Origin: Chromatiales bacterium
GTDB taxonomy: Bacteria; Pseudomonadota; Gammaproteobacteria; SpSt-1174
Direction of reading: 5' to 3'
DNA length: 64,000 nt
Assembly: GCA_014762505.1 (NCBI GenBank)
Contig: JABURS010000041.1
Coordinates: 1-64,000 of the forward strand
Shown here: piece after piece, positions 35,408 to 44,149 of the stretch
How the letters are laid out: each line of letters starts with the position of its first letter
How positions within the stretch are numbered: position 1 is the stretch's first letter
Notes under the pieces: model-generated
What the model was told of the DNA's origin: nothing
What the model saw: only the letters and a program-made list of their open reading frames with translations
The model's database searches: none
Translations under genes and position numbers: made by a program

Positions 35408-35791
35408 ATGGAAAAGCTTTCGTTACTGGTCGGGCGCGTGCTGCTGGCGCACATCTTTCTGATCGCGGGGATCGGCAAGATCACCGGATATGCCGGCACC
35501 CAGGGCTACATGGAGGCCATGGGTGTACCCGGGGCCCTGCTGCCGCTGGTGATCCTCGCCGAGGTGGGCGGCGGCCTGGCGCTGATCGCCGGGTTCCTTA
35601 CCCGGTATGCGGCCTGGGCGCTGGCGCTGTTCTCCGTGGTGTCGGCCGTGATCTTCCACATGGACTTCGGCGACCCGATGCAGCAGATCCTGTTCATGAA
35701 GAACCTGGCCATGGCCGGCGGGCTGATCGTCCTGGCGGCGGTCGGGGCCGGTGCCCTGAGCCTGGATGCCCGCCTCGGATCGCGCCGGTAA
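35408..35791 (+). CDS. yqjF: DoxX family membrane protein (YqjF-like)
   Basis: The 127-residue protein has four membrane helices and the DoxX signature (VGRVLLAHIFLIAGIGKIT at the N-terminus, later FSVVSAVIFHMDF). YqjF-type DoxX proteins are inner-membrane proteins induced by quinones and nitroaromatics in E. coli, function not settled. It is the first gene of the operon controlled by the divergent LysR. Confidence 0.85.
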   Translation: MEKLSLLVGRVLLAHIFLIAGIGKITGYAGTQGYMEAMGVPGALLPLVILAEVGGGLALIAGFLTRYAAWALALFSVVSAVIFHMDFGDPMQQILFMKNLAMAGGLIVLAAVGAGALSLDARLGSRR

Positions 35792-35859
35792 CAGACGGGG
35801 GTGGCCGGCTGGCCGGTCACCCCATTCGCCACCCACTTCGACGACACGAGGAGACACCG

Positions 35860-36468
35860 ATGACGACACTGTTACGCATCGATTCCAGCCTGCGCCAGGA
35901 CGACTCGGATTCGCGCACCCTGGCCGACCGGTTCGTGGCGGACTGGCGGCAGCGCCACCCCGAGGGGCAGGTGCGCGTCCGTGACCTGGCCGCCGACCCG
36001 GTGCCCCATCTCGACGGGACCATGCTCGCCGCCCTGGCCACGCCGCCCGAGGCGCGCGATGGCGAGGCCGCCGGCCGCGTGGCGATGGCCGATGCGCTGA
36101 TCGCCGAGTTCCTGGCGGCCGACGAGCTCGTGCTCGCCGTACCCATGTACAACTTCGGCATCCCCTCCACGCTCAAGGCCTACCTGGATCACGTGGCAAG
36201 GGCCGGCGTGACCTTCCGTTACACCGCGGCAGGACCCGTGGGGCTGGCCGGCGACAAGCGGGTGACCCTGCTGCTCACGCGCGGCGGCCGCTACACCGGC
36301 AGCCCCCTGGATCACCAGGCGCCGTACCTGCGCAGCTTCTTCGGCTTTCTCGGTATCACCGATATCCGGGAGGTCGTCGCGGAGGGCCTGAATATCGACG
36401 CCGATACCCGTACACGGGCACTGGCCGCGGCCGTCGAACGGCTGAGCGGCCGGAAGGAGGCGGCATGA
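35860..36468 (+). CDS. azoR: FMN-dependent NADH-azoreductase
   Basis: The 202-residue flavodoxin-fold protein has LRIDSSLRQDDSDSRTLAD (phosphate-binding start), PMYNFGIPSTLKAYLDHV (FMN site) and LTRGGRY. This is the AzoR/AcpD family, which reduces quinones and azo dyes with NADH in two-electron steps. It lies 68 bases after doxX with a good ribosome site (CGAGGAGAC). In the operon it would detoxify free quinones without making semiquinone. Confidence 0.9.
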   Translation: MTTLLRIDSSLRQDDSDSRTLADRFVADWRQRHPEGQVRVRDLAADPVPHLDGTMLAALATPPEARDGEAAGRVAMADALIAEFLAADELVLAVPMYNFGIPSTLKAYLDHVARAGVTFRYTAAGPVGLAGDKRVTLLLTRGGRYTGSPLDHQAPYLRSFFGFLGITDIREVVAEGLNIDADTRTRALAAAVERLSGRKEAA

Positions 36469-37439
36469 GCCTGCTGGTCAACGGCGAACTGAGACCGAAC
36501 TGGTTCGAGACGGAATCCGAGGACGGCGAGTTCGTGCGCGAGGACGCGCAGTTCCGCAACTGGATCACCCCGGACGGTGCGCCCGGTCCCTCGGGCGAGG
36601 GCGGCTTTGCGGCCGAGGCCGGTCGCTACCACCTGTACGTGTCCTACGCCTGCCCCTGGGCGCATCGCACCCTGATCTTCCGCGCGCTCAAGGGGCTGGA
36701 GGACCTGGTCAGCGTGGACGTGGTGCACCCCTACATGGGGGAGCCCGGCTGGAGCTTCGACACCTATCCCGGTGCCACCGGCGACACGCTGTACGGCTCG
36801 GCGTTCATGCACGAGATCTACACGCGGGCGCAGCCGGACTACACCGGTATCGTCACCGTGCCGGTGCTGTGGGACAAGCAGCGCGAGACCATCGTCAACA
36901 ACGAGTCCTCCGAGATCATCCGCATGTTCAACAGCGCCTTCGACGGGATCACCGGCAATACGCAGGACTACTACCCGGCCGAGCTGCGCGCCGCGATCGA
37001 CGCCATCAACGCGACCGTCTACGAGAACGTGAACAACGGCGTGTACCGTGCCGGCTTCGCCACCTCGCAGGCGGCCTACGACGAGGCCTATGCGCGGCTG
37101 TTCGACACCCTGGAGGAACTGGAGGCGCGGCTGTCCGGCCAGCGCTACCTGGTGGGCGATCGCGTGACCGAGGCCGACTGGCGGCTGCTGACCACGCTGC
37201 TGCGTTTCGATGCGGTGTACTACAGCCACTTCAAGTGCAACCGCCGGCGCTTGCTGGACTACCCGAACCTGTGGGCCTATGCGCGCGAGCTGTACCAGGT
37301 GCCGGGGGTGGCGGCGACGCTGAATCTCGATCACATCAAGCAGCACTATTTCACCAGCCACGACTGGATCAACCCGGGCGGCATCGTGCCGCGCGGACCC
37401 GAGATCGACTTTTCCGTGCCGCACGGGCGCGGCCATTGA
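36465..37439 (+). CDS. yqjG: glutathionyl-hydroquinone reductase (YqjG)
   Basis: The 324-residue protein is a xi-class glutathione transferase. The catalytic Cys 63 in SYACPWAHR is at the same position as in E. coli YqjG. Family features GEPGWSFDTYPGATGDTLYG, NNESSEIIRMFN and RRRLLDYPNLW are present. It reduces glutathionyl-hydroquinones to hydroquinones, releasing glutathione disulfide. It overlaps azoR by 4 bases (ATGA). Confidence 0.92.
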   Translation: MSLLVNGELRPNWFETESEDGEFVREDAQFRNWITPDGAPGPSGEGGFAAEAGRYHLYVSYACPWAHRTLIFRALKGLEDLVSVDVVHPYMGEPGWSFDTYPGATGDTLYGSAFMHEIYTRAQPDYTGIVTVPVLWDKQRETIVNNESSEIIRMFNSAFDGITGNTQDYYPAELRAAIDAINATVYENVNNGVYRAGFATSQAAYDEAYARLFDTLEELEARLSGQRYLVGDRVTEADWRLLTTLLRFDAVYYSHFKCNRRRLLDYPNLWAYARELYQVPGVAATLNLDHIKQHYFTSHDWINPGGIVPRGPEIDFSVPHGRGH

Positions 37440-37451
37440 TGGAGGTGTGCC

Positions 37452-38177
37452 ATGAACGAGGTGCGCAGGGCCAGTGACATGCACGAGGGCGATGGCGCGC
37501 GGGTGAAGCGCCTCATGCCCATCCCGGGGTTCATGAACTTCGACCCCTTCGTGCTCTTCGACAACTTCGAGCTCGCACCGGGCACGGGCTTTCCGCCGCA
37601 TCCGCACCGCGGGTTCGAGGCCATCACCTATCTCTTCACGGGCGAGATCGAGCACCGCGACAACCTCGGCAACGTCTCAAGGGTGGGGCCGGGCGGTGCG
37701 CAGCGTTTCACCGCCGGGCACGGCATCGTGCATTCGGAGATGCCCTCGGTGGAGGAACCGACCCGCGGTATACAGCTGTGGATCAACCTGCCGGCACGTC
37801 TCAAGGCCAGTGCCCCCGCCTACCAGGAGGCCGGTGCCGAGACGGTGGTCGAGGAGGCGGTGGCCGGCGGCGTGCGGCGCGTGATCGTGGGCGAGGGCGG
37901 GCCGGTGGCGCTGATGACGCCCGTGCGCTACGTGCACTACCGCTTCACGGCGGACGGGGAGGTCGACGAGCCGCTGCCGGTCGGCTGGCGGGCCATCGTC
38001 TACGTGCTGGACGGCGAGATGTCCGTCAACGGCGAGCGCCTGGCCACGGCCGACGCGTACTTTGCCGAGGACGTGGAAGGCCTCGCCCTGCAGGCACAGG
38101 CCGGCACCGAGTGCATGTTCGTCGCCGGCCTGCCGCACGGCGAGCCGATCCGCCAGCGCGGGCCCTTTGTCGATTGA
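37452..38177 (+). CDS. pirin family protein (YhaK-like)
   Basis: The 241-residue double-cupin protein has the pirin metal ligands His 50 and His 52 (PPHPHRGFE), His 94 and Glu 96 (HSEMP). Pirins of this type act as quercetinase-like dioxygenases, and E. coli YhaK is linked to oxidative stress. It lies 12 bases after yqjG with its own ribosome site (GGAGGTGTGCC). The stop codon falls inside the first unit of an 11-base tandem repeat. Confidence 0.88.
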   Translation: MNEVRRASDMHEGDGARVKRLMPIPGFMNFDPFVLFDNFELAPGTGFPPHPHRGFEAITYLFTGEIEHRDNLGNVSRVGPGGAQRFTAGHGIVHSEMPSVEEPTRGIQLWINLPARLKASAPAYQEAGAETVVEEAVAGGVRRVIVGEGGPVALMTPVRYVHYRFTADGEVDEPLPVGWRAIVYVLDGEMSVNGERLATADAYFAEDVEGLALQAQAGTECMFVAGLPHGEPIRQRGPFVD

Positions 38178-38225
38178 GGGTCGATTGAGGGTCGATTGAG
38201 GGTCGATTGAGGGTCGACTGAGGGT
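38171..38225. repeat. 11-bp tandem repeat, five copies
   Basis: CGATTGAGGGT occurs five times head to tail (38171, 38182, 38193, 38204, 38215). The first four are identical and the last has one change (CGACTGAGGGT). The unit begins with the last codon and stop of the pirin gene, so it seems to have arisen by copying that stop region. It lies between convergent pirin and msrB genes. Confidence 0.95.
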
Positions 38226-38237
38226 CCGCGCGGCGGT

Positions 38238-38642
38238 TCAGGCCTCGGCCGGTTCGAAGTCCAGCGCCGCGGAGTTGATGCAGTAGCGCAGTCCCGTCGG
38301 CGGCGGTCCGTCCTCGAAGACGTGGCCGAGGTGGGCGTCGCACCGCGCACAGCGGACCTCGACGCGTCGCATCCCGTGGCTGTCGTCCCGGTGCTCCGTC
38401 ACGGCCTCGGCGGACACCGGCTGCCAGTAGCTCGGCCAGCCGCTGCCCGAGTCGTATTTCTCCTGCGAGGTGAACAGCGGCGCGTTGCAGCACACGCAGT
38501 GGTATACGCCATCCGCCTTGAGGTCGTGGTACCTGCCCGTGAAGGCGCGCTCCGTGCCGGCCTCGCGGGTCACGTGGTACTGCTCCGGCGTCAGCTGCTC
38601 GCGCCATTCGGCCTCGGACTTCTCGATCTTGTTCTCGCTCAC
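38238..38642 (-). CDS. msrB: methionine-R-sulfoxide reductase MsrB
   Basis: The 134-residue protein has two CxxC zinc motifs (CVCC and CARC), the substrate region [13 protein letters not shown] and the catalytic Cys in [11 protein letters not shown]. MsrB reduces the R-form of methionine sulfoxide in damaged proteins. There is no signal peptide, so it is cytoplasmic. It converges with pirin, putting two oxidative-damage functions side by side. Confidence 0.93.
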   Translation of the reverse strand: MSENKIEKSEAEWREQLTPEQYHVTREAGTERAFTGRYHDLKADGVYHCVCCNAPLFTSQEKYDSGSGWPSYWQPVSAEAVTEHRDDSHGMRRVEVRCARCDAHLGHVFEDGPPPTGLRYCINSAALDFEPAEA

Positions 38643-38684
38643 GACGTGGGTCCTCCGGGTGGTTGTCTCGGGGTGTCGCCGGGT

Positions 38685-39479
38685 TCAGGCCTGGCGCAGC
38701 CAGCCCGACCAGGCATCGAACAGTGCCGGCGCGGGGGCCATGATCACCGAGCGGGCCTCCATGCGCGGCACGAACACGGCCTCGCCGTCCAGCGTGCTCG
38801 ACAACCCGCCGGCCTCGCCGAGTATCAGCGACCCCGGCGCGATGTCCCAGAGTTTCATGCCGCCATGCAGGTACACGTGCCCGCGCCCGGCGGCGATCCA
38901 GCACCACTCCAGCGCGCAGGAGCCGAAGTTGCGCTGCGAGCCGAAGGGCGAGGCCGCCATCAGCCGCGTCTTCAGGGGCGGTGCGAGGCGCTTGAAGTCG
39001 ACCAGGGCGACGGCGTGCTCGAGGTCAATGTCGGGCGCCCGGCAGCGCAGGGGCTCGCCGTTGAGAAAGGCCCCCTGGCCCAGGGCGGCGGAGAAGCATT
39101 CGTCGCGCACCGGGTCCAGGGTCACGCCCAGCACCGGTCGCCCGTCCGCCACCAGGGCCAGCGAGATGGCGAAGTAGGGGATGCCGGCGACGAAGTTGCT
39201 GGTGCCGTCCACCGGGTCGAGCACCCACAGGGGGCGCCCGGTCTCTGCCAGCAGGGCCTCCTGTTCCGCCTTCGGCATCTCCTCGCTGAGAAAACCGATC
39301 TCCGGCCAGCGGGCGGTGAGGGCCTCGTGCAGGGCGCGGTCCACGGCGAGATCGGCCTCGGTGAGCAGGCTGCCGTCGGCCTTCACGTCGTGGCCGACGC
39401 GGTTGAAGCGCGGCAGCAGCTCGGCGGCCGCGACCTCGCGCAGCAGGGACTCGATTTCATGGATCGCGGGCAATGACAC
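38685..39479 (-). CDS. inositol monophosphatase family phosphatase
   Basis: The 264-residue protein has the metal-dependent sugar phosphatase motifs LSEEMP, WVLDPVDGTSNFV and WDIAPGSLILGEAGG. The family includes SuhB, CysQ and HisN-type enzymes; this one is a generic inositol-monophosphatase-family member whose substrate I cannot assign. The GTG at 39479 follows CCGGAGCCCGTCAC, a good ribosome site, and the upstream extension to 39605 is unlike the family. It is divergent from the sucrose operon. Confidence 0.85.
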   Translation of the reverse strand: MSLPAIHEIESLLREVAAAELLPRFNRVGHDVKADGSLLTEADLAVDRALHEALTARWPEIGFLSEEMPKAEQEALLAETGRPLWVLDPVDGTSNFVAGIPYFAISLALVADGRPVLGVTLDPVRDECFSAALGQGAFLNGEPLRCRAPDIDLEHAVALVDFKRLAPPLKTRLMAASPFGSQRNFGSCALEWCWIAAGRGHVYLHGGMKLWDIAPGSLILGEAGGLSSTLDGEAVFVPRMEARSVIMAPAPALFDAWSGWLRQA

Positions 39480-39625
39480 GTGACGGGCTCCGGAAAAAGA
39501 CTGAGCGGAATGGTCGTGAATTTCCCGCGCGGGGTCAATCCGGGGTGGCGCGGTTTTCCATTGCCCGGAGGCATCGTTTACCATGAGGACTTGCCATCCG
39601 CGCATGAATCCTCAGGAGAGCCGAC

Positions 39626-41017
39626 TTGTCCGCCGCCGTGCAGAGCGCCTACGAGGTGCTGGAAAAATCGATCGTGCACTACCTGGGAGGGCCGGTGGGC
39701 ACGATCGCGAGCGCCGACCCCAAGGCGCCGGCGGCCAATTACGCCGACTGTTTCGTGCGCGATTTCGTCTCCTCCGCCCTGGTGTTCCTGCTCGACGGGC
39801 GCCCGGAGATCGTGCGCAATTTCCTGCAGCTCACGCTGAAGCTGCGCGACAAGCAGGCCGAGATCGCCGGCCACCGCATGCTGCCGCGCGTGATGCCGGC
39901 GAGCTTCAAGGTGATCACCCATCCCGACGGGCGCGAGGAGATCGATGTCGACTTCGGCGACCGCGCCATCGGCCGCGTCGCCCCCGTGGACTCCATGATG
40001 TGGTGGATCCTGCTGCTGCAGGCCTACGTGCGCGCCACCGGCGATCGCGAGTTCGCACATGCGCCGGACTGCCAGCGCGGCATCCGCAGCATCATGAACA
40101 TCTTCCTGCGCGACCGCTTCGAGGTCTTCCCCACGCTGCTGGTGCCGGACGGCTCCTTCATGATCGACCGGCGCATGGGCGTGTACGGCCATCCGCTGGA
40201 GATCCAGGCGCTGTTCTACGGTGCGCTGGAGGCGGCGCAGCGCCTGCTCGACCCCGCCGATGCCGAGAACCATCCGGTAATCGAGGAGTCCGCCGCGCGC
40301 CTCACCCAGCTCAAGACCTACGTGCACGACTTCTACTGGCTGGACCTCGGGCGGCTCAACGAGATCCACCGCTACGAGACCGAGCTCATCGGCCATGACG
40401 CCATCAATGCGCTCAACATCTATCCCGAGAGCATCCCGGACTGGCTGCCCGGCTGGCTGCCGGACGAGGCCGGCTACCTGGTCGGCAACATCGGGCCGGG
40501 GCGCATGGATTTTCGTTTCTTCTCGCTCGGCAACCTGCTCGCCGTGCTCTTCGGGCTGGCCAGCGAGGAGCATTCCCAACGTATCCTCGATGTCTTCGTC
40601 GGCCGCTGGGACGATCTCGTCGGCACGATGCCGGTGAAGATCTGCTACCCGGCGATGGAGGGCGAGGAGTGGCGGCTGCTCACCGGCTCCGATCCCAAGA
40701 ACATCCCCTGGTCGTACCACAACGGCGGCAACTGGCCGGTATTGCTGTGGGCGCTCACCGGCGCCGCGCTCAAGTACGGGCGCGTGGACCTGGCCAGCCG
40801 CGCGCACGATTTCGCCGAGCGGCGCCTGATGAAGGACCAGTGGCCCGAGTACTACGACGGGCGCAACGGTCGCCTCATCGGCCGGCGCGCCAACTTCAAC
40901 CAGACCTGGTCGGCCACCGCGCTGATCCTGTCGCACAAGTTCATCGAGGACCCGCTGGTGCTCAAACGCATCGGCTGGCTGTTCGACCGGGAGGAGGAAG
41001 CCGCGACTCCCGCATGA
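39626..41017 (+). CDS. GH100 alkaline/neutral invertase
   Basis: The 463-residue soluble protein is a glycoside hydrolase family 100 invertase of the plant/cyanobacterial kind, splitting sucrose into glucose and fructose. Characteristic segments are NYADCFVRDFVSSALVFLL, PVDSMMWWILLLQAYV, YGHPLEIQALFYGAL, PWSYHNGGNWPVLLW and ANFNQTWSATALIL. The start is TTG at 39626, seven bases after AGGAGAG. It lies 32 bases before the sucrose-phosphate synthase gene, so sucrose breakdown and synthesis are encoded in one operon. Confidence 0.9.
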   Translation: MSAAVQSAYEVLEKSIVHYLGGPVGTIASADPKAPAANYADCFVRDFVSSALVFLLDGRPEIVRNFLQLTLKLRDKQAEIAGHRMLPRVMPASFKVITHPDGREEIDVDFGDRAIGRVAPVDSMMWWILLLQAYVRATGDREFAHAPDCQRGIRSIMNIFLRDRFEVFPTLLVPDGSFMIDRRMGVYGHPLEIQALFYGALEAAQRLLDPADAENHPVIEESAARLTQLKTYVHDFYWLDLGRLNEIHRYETELIGHDAINALNIYPESIPDWLPGWLPDEAGYLVGNIGPGRMDFRFFSLGNLLAVLFGLASEEHSQRILDVFVGRWDDLVGTMPVKICYPAMEGEEWRLLTGSDPKNIPWSYHNGGNWPVLLWALTGAALKYGRVDLASRAHDFAERRLMKDQWPEYYDGRNGRLIGRRANFNQTWSATALILSHKFIEDPLVLKRIGWLFDREEEAATPA

Positions 41018-41049
41018 GGTACTGACAAGCCCAAACCGTGGACCGACGC

Positions 41050-43191
41050 ATGACCGACAAGAAGGATTCAACCCGGGGCAGGGGACTCTACGTCGCGCTG
41101 TTCAGCATTCATGGCCTGATCCGGGGCCAGGACCTGGAGCTGGGACGCGATTCCGATACCGGCGGTCAGACCAAGTACGTCGTCGAGCTGGCGCGCGCGC
41201 TGGCCGAGCACCCCGATGTGGAGCGGGTGGACCTGTTCACCCGGCAGGTGGTCGACGCGCGCGTCTCGAAGGACTACGCGCAACCCGTCGAGCAGATCGC
41301 CGGCCGTGCGCAGATCGTGCGCATCCCCTGCGGCCCCGAGGGCTATCTCCGCAAGGAGCTGCTCTGGCCCTACCTGCGCGAGTTCATCGACAACACCCTG
41401 GCGCATTTCCGTCGCATCGGCCGCATCCCGGACGTGCTGCACGGACACTATGCCGACGCCGGGCATGTCGCCACCCGGCTCGCCCGCCTGCTCGGCGTGC
41501 TGCTGGTGCAGACGGGGCATTCGCTCGGGCGCATCAAGCGCGAGCGCCTGCTGAAGAGCGGGCTCTCGGAGGCGGAGATCGAGGCCGCCTACAACATGTC
41601 GCAGCGCATCGCCGCCGAGGAGGAGGTGCTGGCGCATGCGAACCTCGTCATCACCAGTACCAGCCAGGAGGTGGAGCAGCAGTACGCGGTATATGAGCAC
41701 TACCGTCCCGAGCGCATGCTGGTGAATCCGCCCGGTACCGACCTCGAGCACTTCCATCCCCCGCGGCGCGGCGACTATCCTGGCACGGTGCTGGGCGAGA
41801 TCAACCGGTTCCTGCAGCAGCCGAAGAAGCCCATGGTACTGGCCCTCTCGCGACCCGACCCGCGCAAGAACATCGGCACCCTCATCCACGCATTCGGCGG
41901 CAACCAGCGCCTGCGCGACCTGGCCAACCTCGTGATCGTCGCCGGTTCGCGCGACGACATCCGCGAGATCGACGAGGACGGCCCGCGTGAGGTGCTCACC
42001 GAGATGCTGCTGCTCATCGATCGGTACGACCTCTACGGGCAGGTGGCCTATCCCAAGCACATCGACTTCGATTCGGTGGCCGAGATCTACCGCATCGCGA
42101 CCCGTTCCAAGGGCGTGTTCGTCAATCCCGCCTATACCGAACCCTTCGGCCTCACCCTGATCGAGGCCGCCGCCAGCGGCCTGCCCATGGTGGCGACCAA
42201 CGACGGCGGTCCGCGCGACATCCGCGAGTACTGCCGCAACGGCCTGCTCGTCGATCCCTACGACGCCAAGGCCATGGGCGAGGCCATCCTGGAGGTGGTG
42301 GCGGACAGGGAGCAGTGGCGCAAGTACTCCGCGCGCGCCGTGCGCGGTGCCCACGAACACTTCTCCTGGAGCGGGCATGCGCGCAAGTACGTGAGCCGGC
42401 TGAAGAAACTCATCGGGCCCAAGCGCGCAGGCAGCGAACGCTGGAACCGGCTCACCGTCGTCGATCATGCGCTCATCAGCGACATCGACAACACCCTGAT
42501 CGGCGACCGGGCCGCGCTGCGCGAACTGCTGCAGGCGCTGAAGTCGCAGCGTGACCACATCGCCTTCGGCGTGGCCACCGGCCGGCGCCTGGAGCTCACC
42601 CTGGAGGCGCTGAAGGAATGGAAGGTGCCGATCCCGGACGTGCTCGTCACCTCCGTGGGCTCGGAGATCTACTACGGTCCCAACCTGGTGCAGGACGAGG
42701 GCTGGTCCGAGGTGATCGACCACGAATGGGATCGTGCGGCGCTGCAGGCGCTGCTCGACCCGTTACCCGGCCTGCGCCTGCAGCCCGAGATCGACCAGCG
42801 CCGCTTCAAGCTGAGCTACTTCATCGATCCGGACGCGGCCTGGCCGGTCGAGGACATCGAGGGCCTGATGAAAAAACACGGCCTGAAGGCCCGGGTGATC
42901 TTCTCGCACGGCGAGTTTCTCGACCTGCTGCCCGTGCGCGCCTCCAAGGGGGCGGCCATCGAGTACCTTGCCCGCAAGTGGGGCCTCGCACTCGATCACG
43001 TGCTGGTGGCCGGTGATTCCGGCAACGACCGCGACATGCTGGAGGGGCCGGCCCTGGGGGTGGTGGTCGGCAATCACGCCGAGGAGCTCAAGTCACTGGC
43101 CGCGCAGGACAAGCTCTATTTCGCCAGCGCCACCCATGCCGGCGGCATCCTGGAAGGACTCAGGCATTACGGGTTTGTGGGGGAGGCCTGA
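41050..43191 (+). CDS. sucrose-phosphate synthase/phosphatase fusion
   Basis: The 713-residue protein has a GT4 sucrose-phosphate synthase domain (about 15-465; LFSIHGLIRGQDLELGRD, DSDTGGQTKYVVELARAL, FVNPAYTEPFGLTLIEAA). A HAD-type sucrose-phosphatase domain follows (470-713; Asp 478/Asp 480 in SDIDNTLIGD, and VAGDSGNDRDML). One chain should make sucrose-6-phosphate from UDP-glucose and fructose-6-phosphate and dephosphorylate it to sucrose. Salt-tolerant bacteria use sucrose as a compatible solute. The ATG at 41050 is preferred over GTG 41038. Confidence 0.92.
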   Translation: MTDKKDSTRGRGLYVALFSIHGLIRGQDLELGRDSDTGGQTKYVVELARALAEHPDVERVDLFTRQVVDARVSKDYAQPVEQIAGRAQIVRIPCGPEGYLRKELLWPYLREFIDNTLAHFRRIGRIPDVLHGHYADAGHVATRLARLLGVLLVQTGHSLGRIKRERLLKSGLSEAEIEAAYNMSQRIAAEEEVLAHANLVITSTSQEVEQQYAVYEHYRPERMLVNPPGTDLEHFHPPRRGDYPGTVLGEINRFLQQPKKPMVLALSRPDPRKNIGTLIHAFGGNQRLRDLANLVIVAGSRDDIREIDEDGPREVLTEMLLLIDRYDLYGQVAYPKHIDFDSVAEIYRIATRSKGVFVNPAYTEPFGLTLIEAAASGLPMVATNDGGPRDIREYCRNGLLVDPYDAKAMGEAILEVVADREQWRKYSARAVRGAHEHFSWSGHARKYVSRLKKLIGPKRAGSERWNRLTVVDHALISDIDNTLIGDRAALRELLQALKSQRDHIAFGVATGRRLELTLEALKEWKVPIPDVLVTSVGSEIYYGPNLVQDEGWSEVIDHEWDRAALQALLDPLPGLRLQPEIDQRRFKLSYFIDPDAAWPVEDIEGLMKKHGLKARVIFSHGEFLDLLPVRASKGAAIEYLARKWGLALDHVLVAGDSGNDRDMLEGPALGVVVGNHAEELKSLAAQDKLYFASATHAGGILEGLRHYGFVGEA

Positions 43192-43244
43192 GGCGTTGGG
43201 CGATAGGGCGGGCCGTGCCCGCCTCGCGCCTCACACGCAAACGC

Positions 43245-43430
43245 CTAGCGTGCCTCGGTCTTGGTGGCGCCGCAGCGGGTGCAGCGGTAGAGGGTGACGA
43301 GCCTGCCCTGCTTGACGTCGAACTGGTTTTCCTTGACCACTTCCCACTTGTGAAAGTTGGAGCGGCAGAGGATCTTCTTGCCGTGTTTCTCGCTCGCCGT
43401 CTTGCGCCGGAAGGGGACGACGTCACCCAT
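43245..43430 (-). CDS. small zinc-ribbon protein
   Basis: The 61-residue basic protein has a lone Cys (KKILCRSNFH) and a terminal CTRCGATKTEAR pair, consistent with a partial zinc ribbon. I do not recognise a named family. Its ATG at 43430 overlaps the stop of the bolA gene (TGATG), so it is translationally coupled to BolA. Confidence 0.65.
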   Translation of the reverse strand: MGDVVPFRRKTASEKHGKKILCRSNFHKWEVVKENQFDVKQGRLVTLYRCTRCGATKTEAR

Positions 43431-43744
43431 CAATCCTTGCCTCCGCCGTGACAGGGCGGTGAGGCGGGCACCGCGCCGGCGCGTTCGAAATACTCGTCGG
43501 GCGTGTACGTGTGCAGGGCGATGGCGTGCACCGGGCCGGCCAGTTCCTCGGCCAGCAGGGCGTTGATCATGCGGTGGCGCGCCAGCAGCATCTTGCCGGC
43601 GAAGGCATCGGATACCACGGTGATCTTGAAATGGGATTCCGAGCCCGGCGGCACGTTGTGCATGTGGCTCTCGTTCACGACCTCGAGCACGCTGGGGTCG
43701 AGCGCCTCGTCGAGCCGGGACTGGATCTGTTGCTGGATGCTCAT
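43430..43744 (-). CDS. bolA: BolA family protein
   Basis: The 104-residue protein contains the BolA features VVNESHMHNVPPGSESHFKI and FAGKMLLARHRMINALLAEE. BolA proteins pair with monothiol glutaredoxins to handle iron-sulfur clusters and affect cell shape and stress response. The C-terminal tail is Pro/Gly-rich and odd. CAGGAGACAACCGC precedes the ATG at 43744. The zinc-ribbon gene follows in the same transcript. Confidence 0.88.
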   Translation of the reverse strand: MSIQQQIQSRLDEALDPSVLEVVNESHMHNVPPGSESHFKITVVSDAFAGKMLLARHRMINALLAEELAGPVHAIALHTYTPDEYFERAGAVPASPPCHGGGKD

Positions 43745-43840
43745 GCGGTTGTCTCCTGGATCGTTGCCACGATCGTCCATGCCCGGAGCATACCGCAACC
43801 GGCCGGGGTATTGACCCCCGTCGGCATGGGGAAATACGCC

Positions 43841-44062
43841 TCAGCGACGCAGTTCGTCGTCGCGGTAATGCACGTCGGTCCAGCAGCGTGGCAGGGCCTC
43901 GCCCGAGGGGAAGATCAGGTCGGTCTTGGCAAAGGGCTGCGGCTCCGGCAGGTCTTCGCCCCAATTGTAGCGTCCCGTGAGTTCGGCGCGCGTGGGATCG
44001 AACAGTTCGCCGGTATCGAGCACTTCCACCAGGTGATTGGACTTCTTCTCGCGCAGGAACAT
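43841..44062 (-). CDS. small conserved protein, unknown
   Basis: The 73-residue soluble protein starts MFLREKKSNHLVEVLDTGEL and ends in FPSGEALPRCWTDVHYRDDE. I recall similar short proteins in gammaproteobacteria without a proven function. A ribosome site (AAGGAGACCGCCC) precedes the ATG at 44062. It lies between bolA and trhO on the same strand but with ~90-base gaps, so cotranscription is uncertain. Confidence 0.68.
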   Translation of the reverse strand: MFLREKKSNHLVEVLDTGELFDPTRAELTGRYNWGEDLPEPQPFAKTDLIFPSGEALPRCWTDVHYRDDELRR

Positions 44063-44149
44063 GGGCGGTCTCCTTCTGTCGTCGGGCCTGAGTCGTTCAG
44101 GTCCTATGAACAGTATGGTCGCCCGGGCCCGCTTTGCAATTGATGCGGG

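Noticed and set aside
38171-38225. CRISPR array or attachment site from the 11-base repeats
   Set aside because: Units are directly adjacent with no spacers, too short for CRISPR repeats, and no integrase or Cas gene is near.
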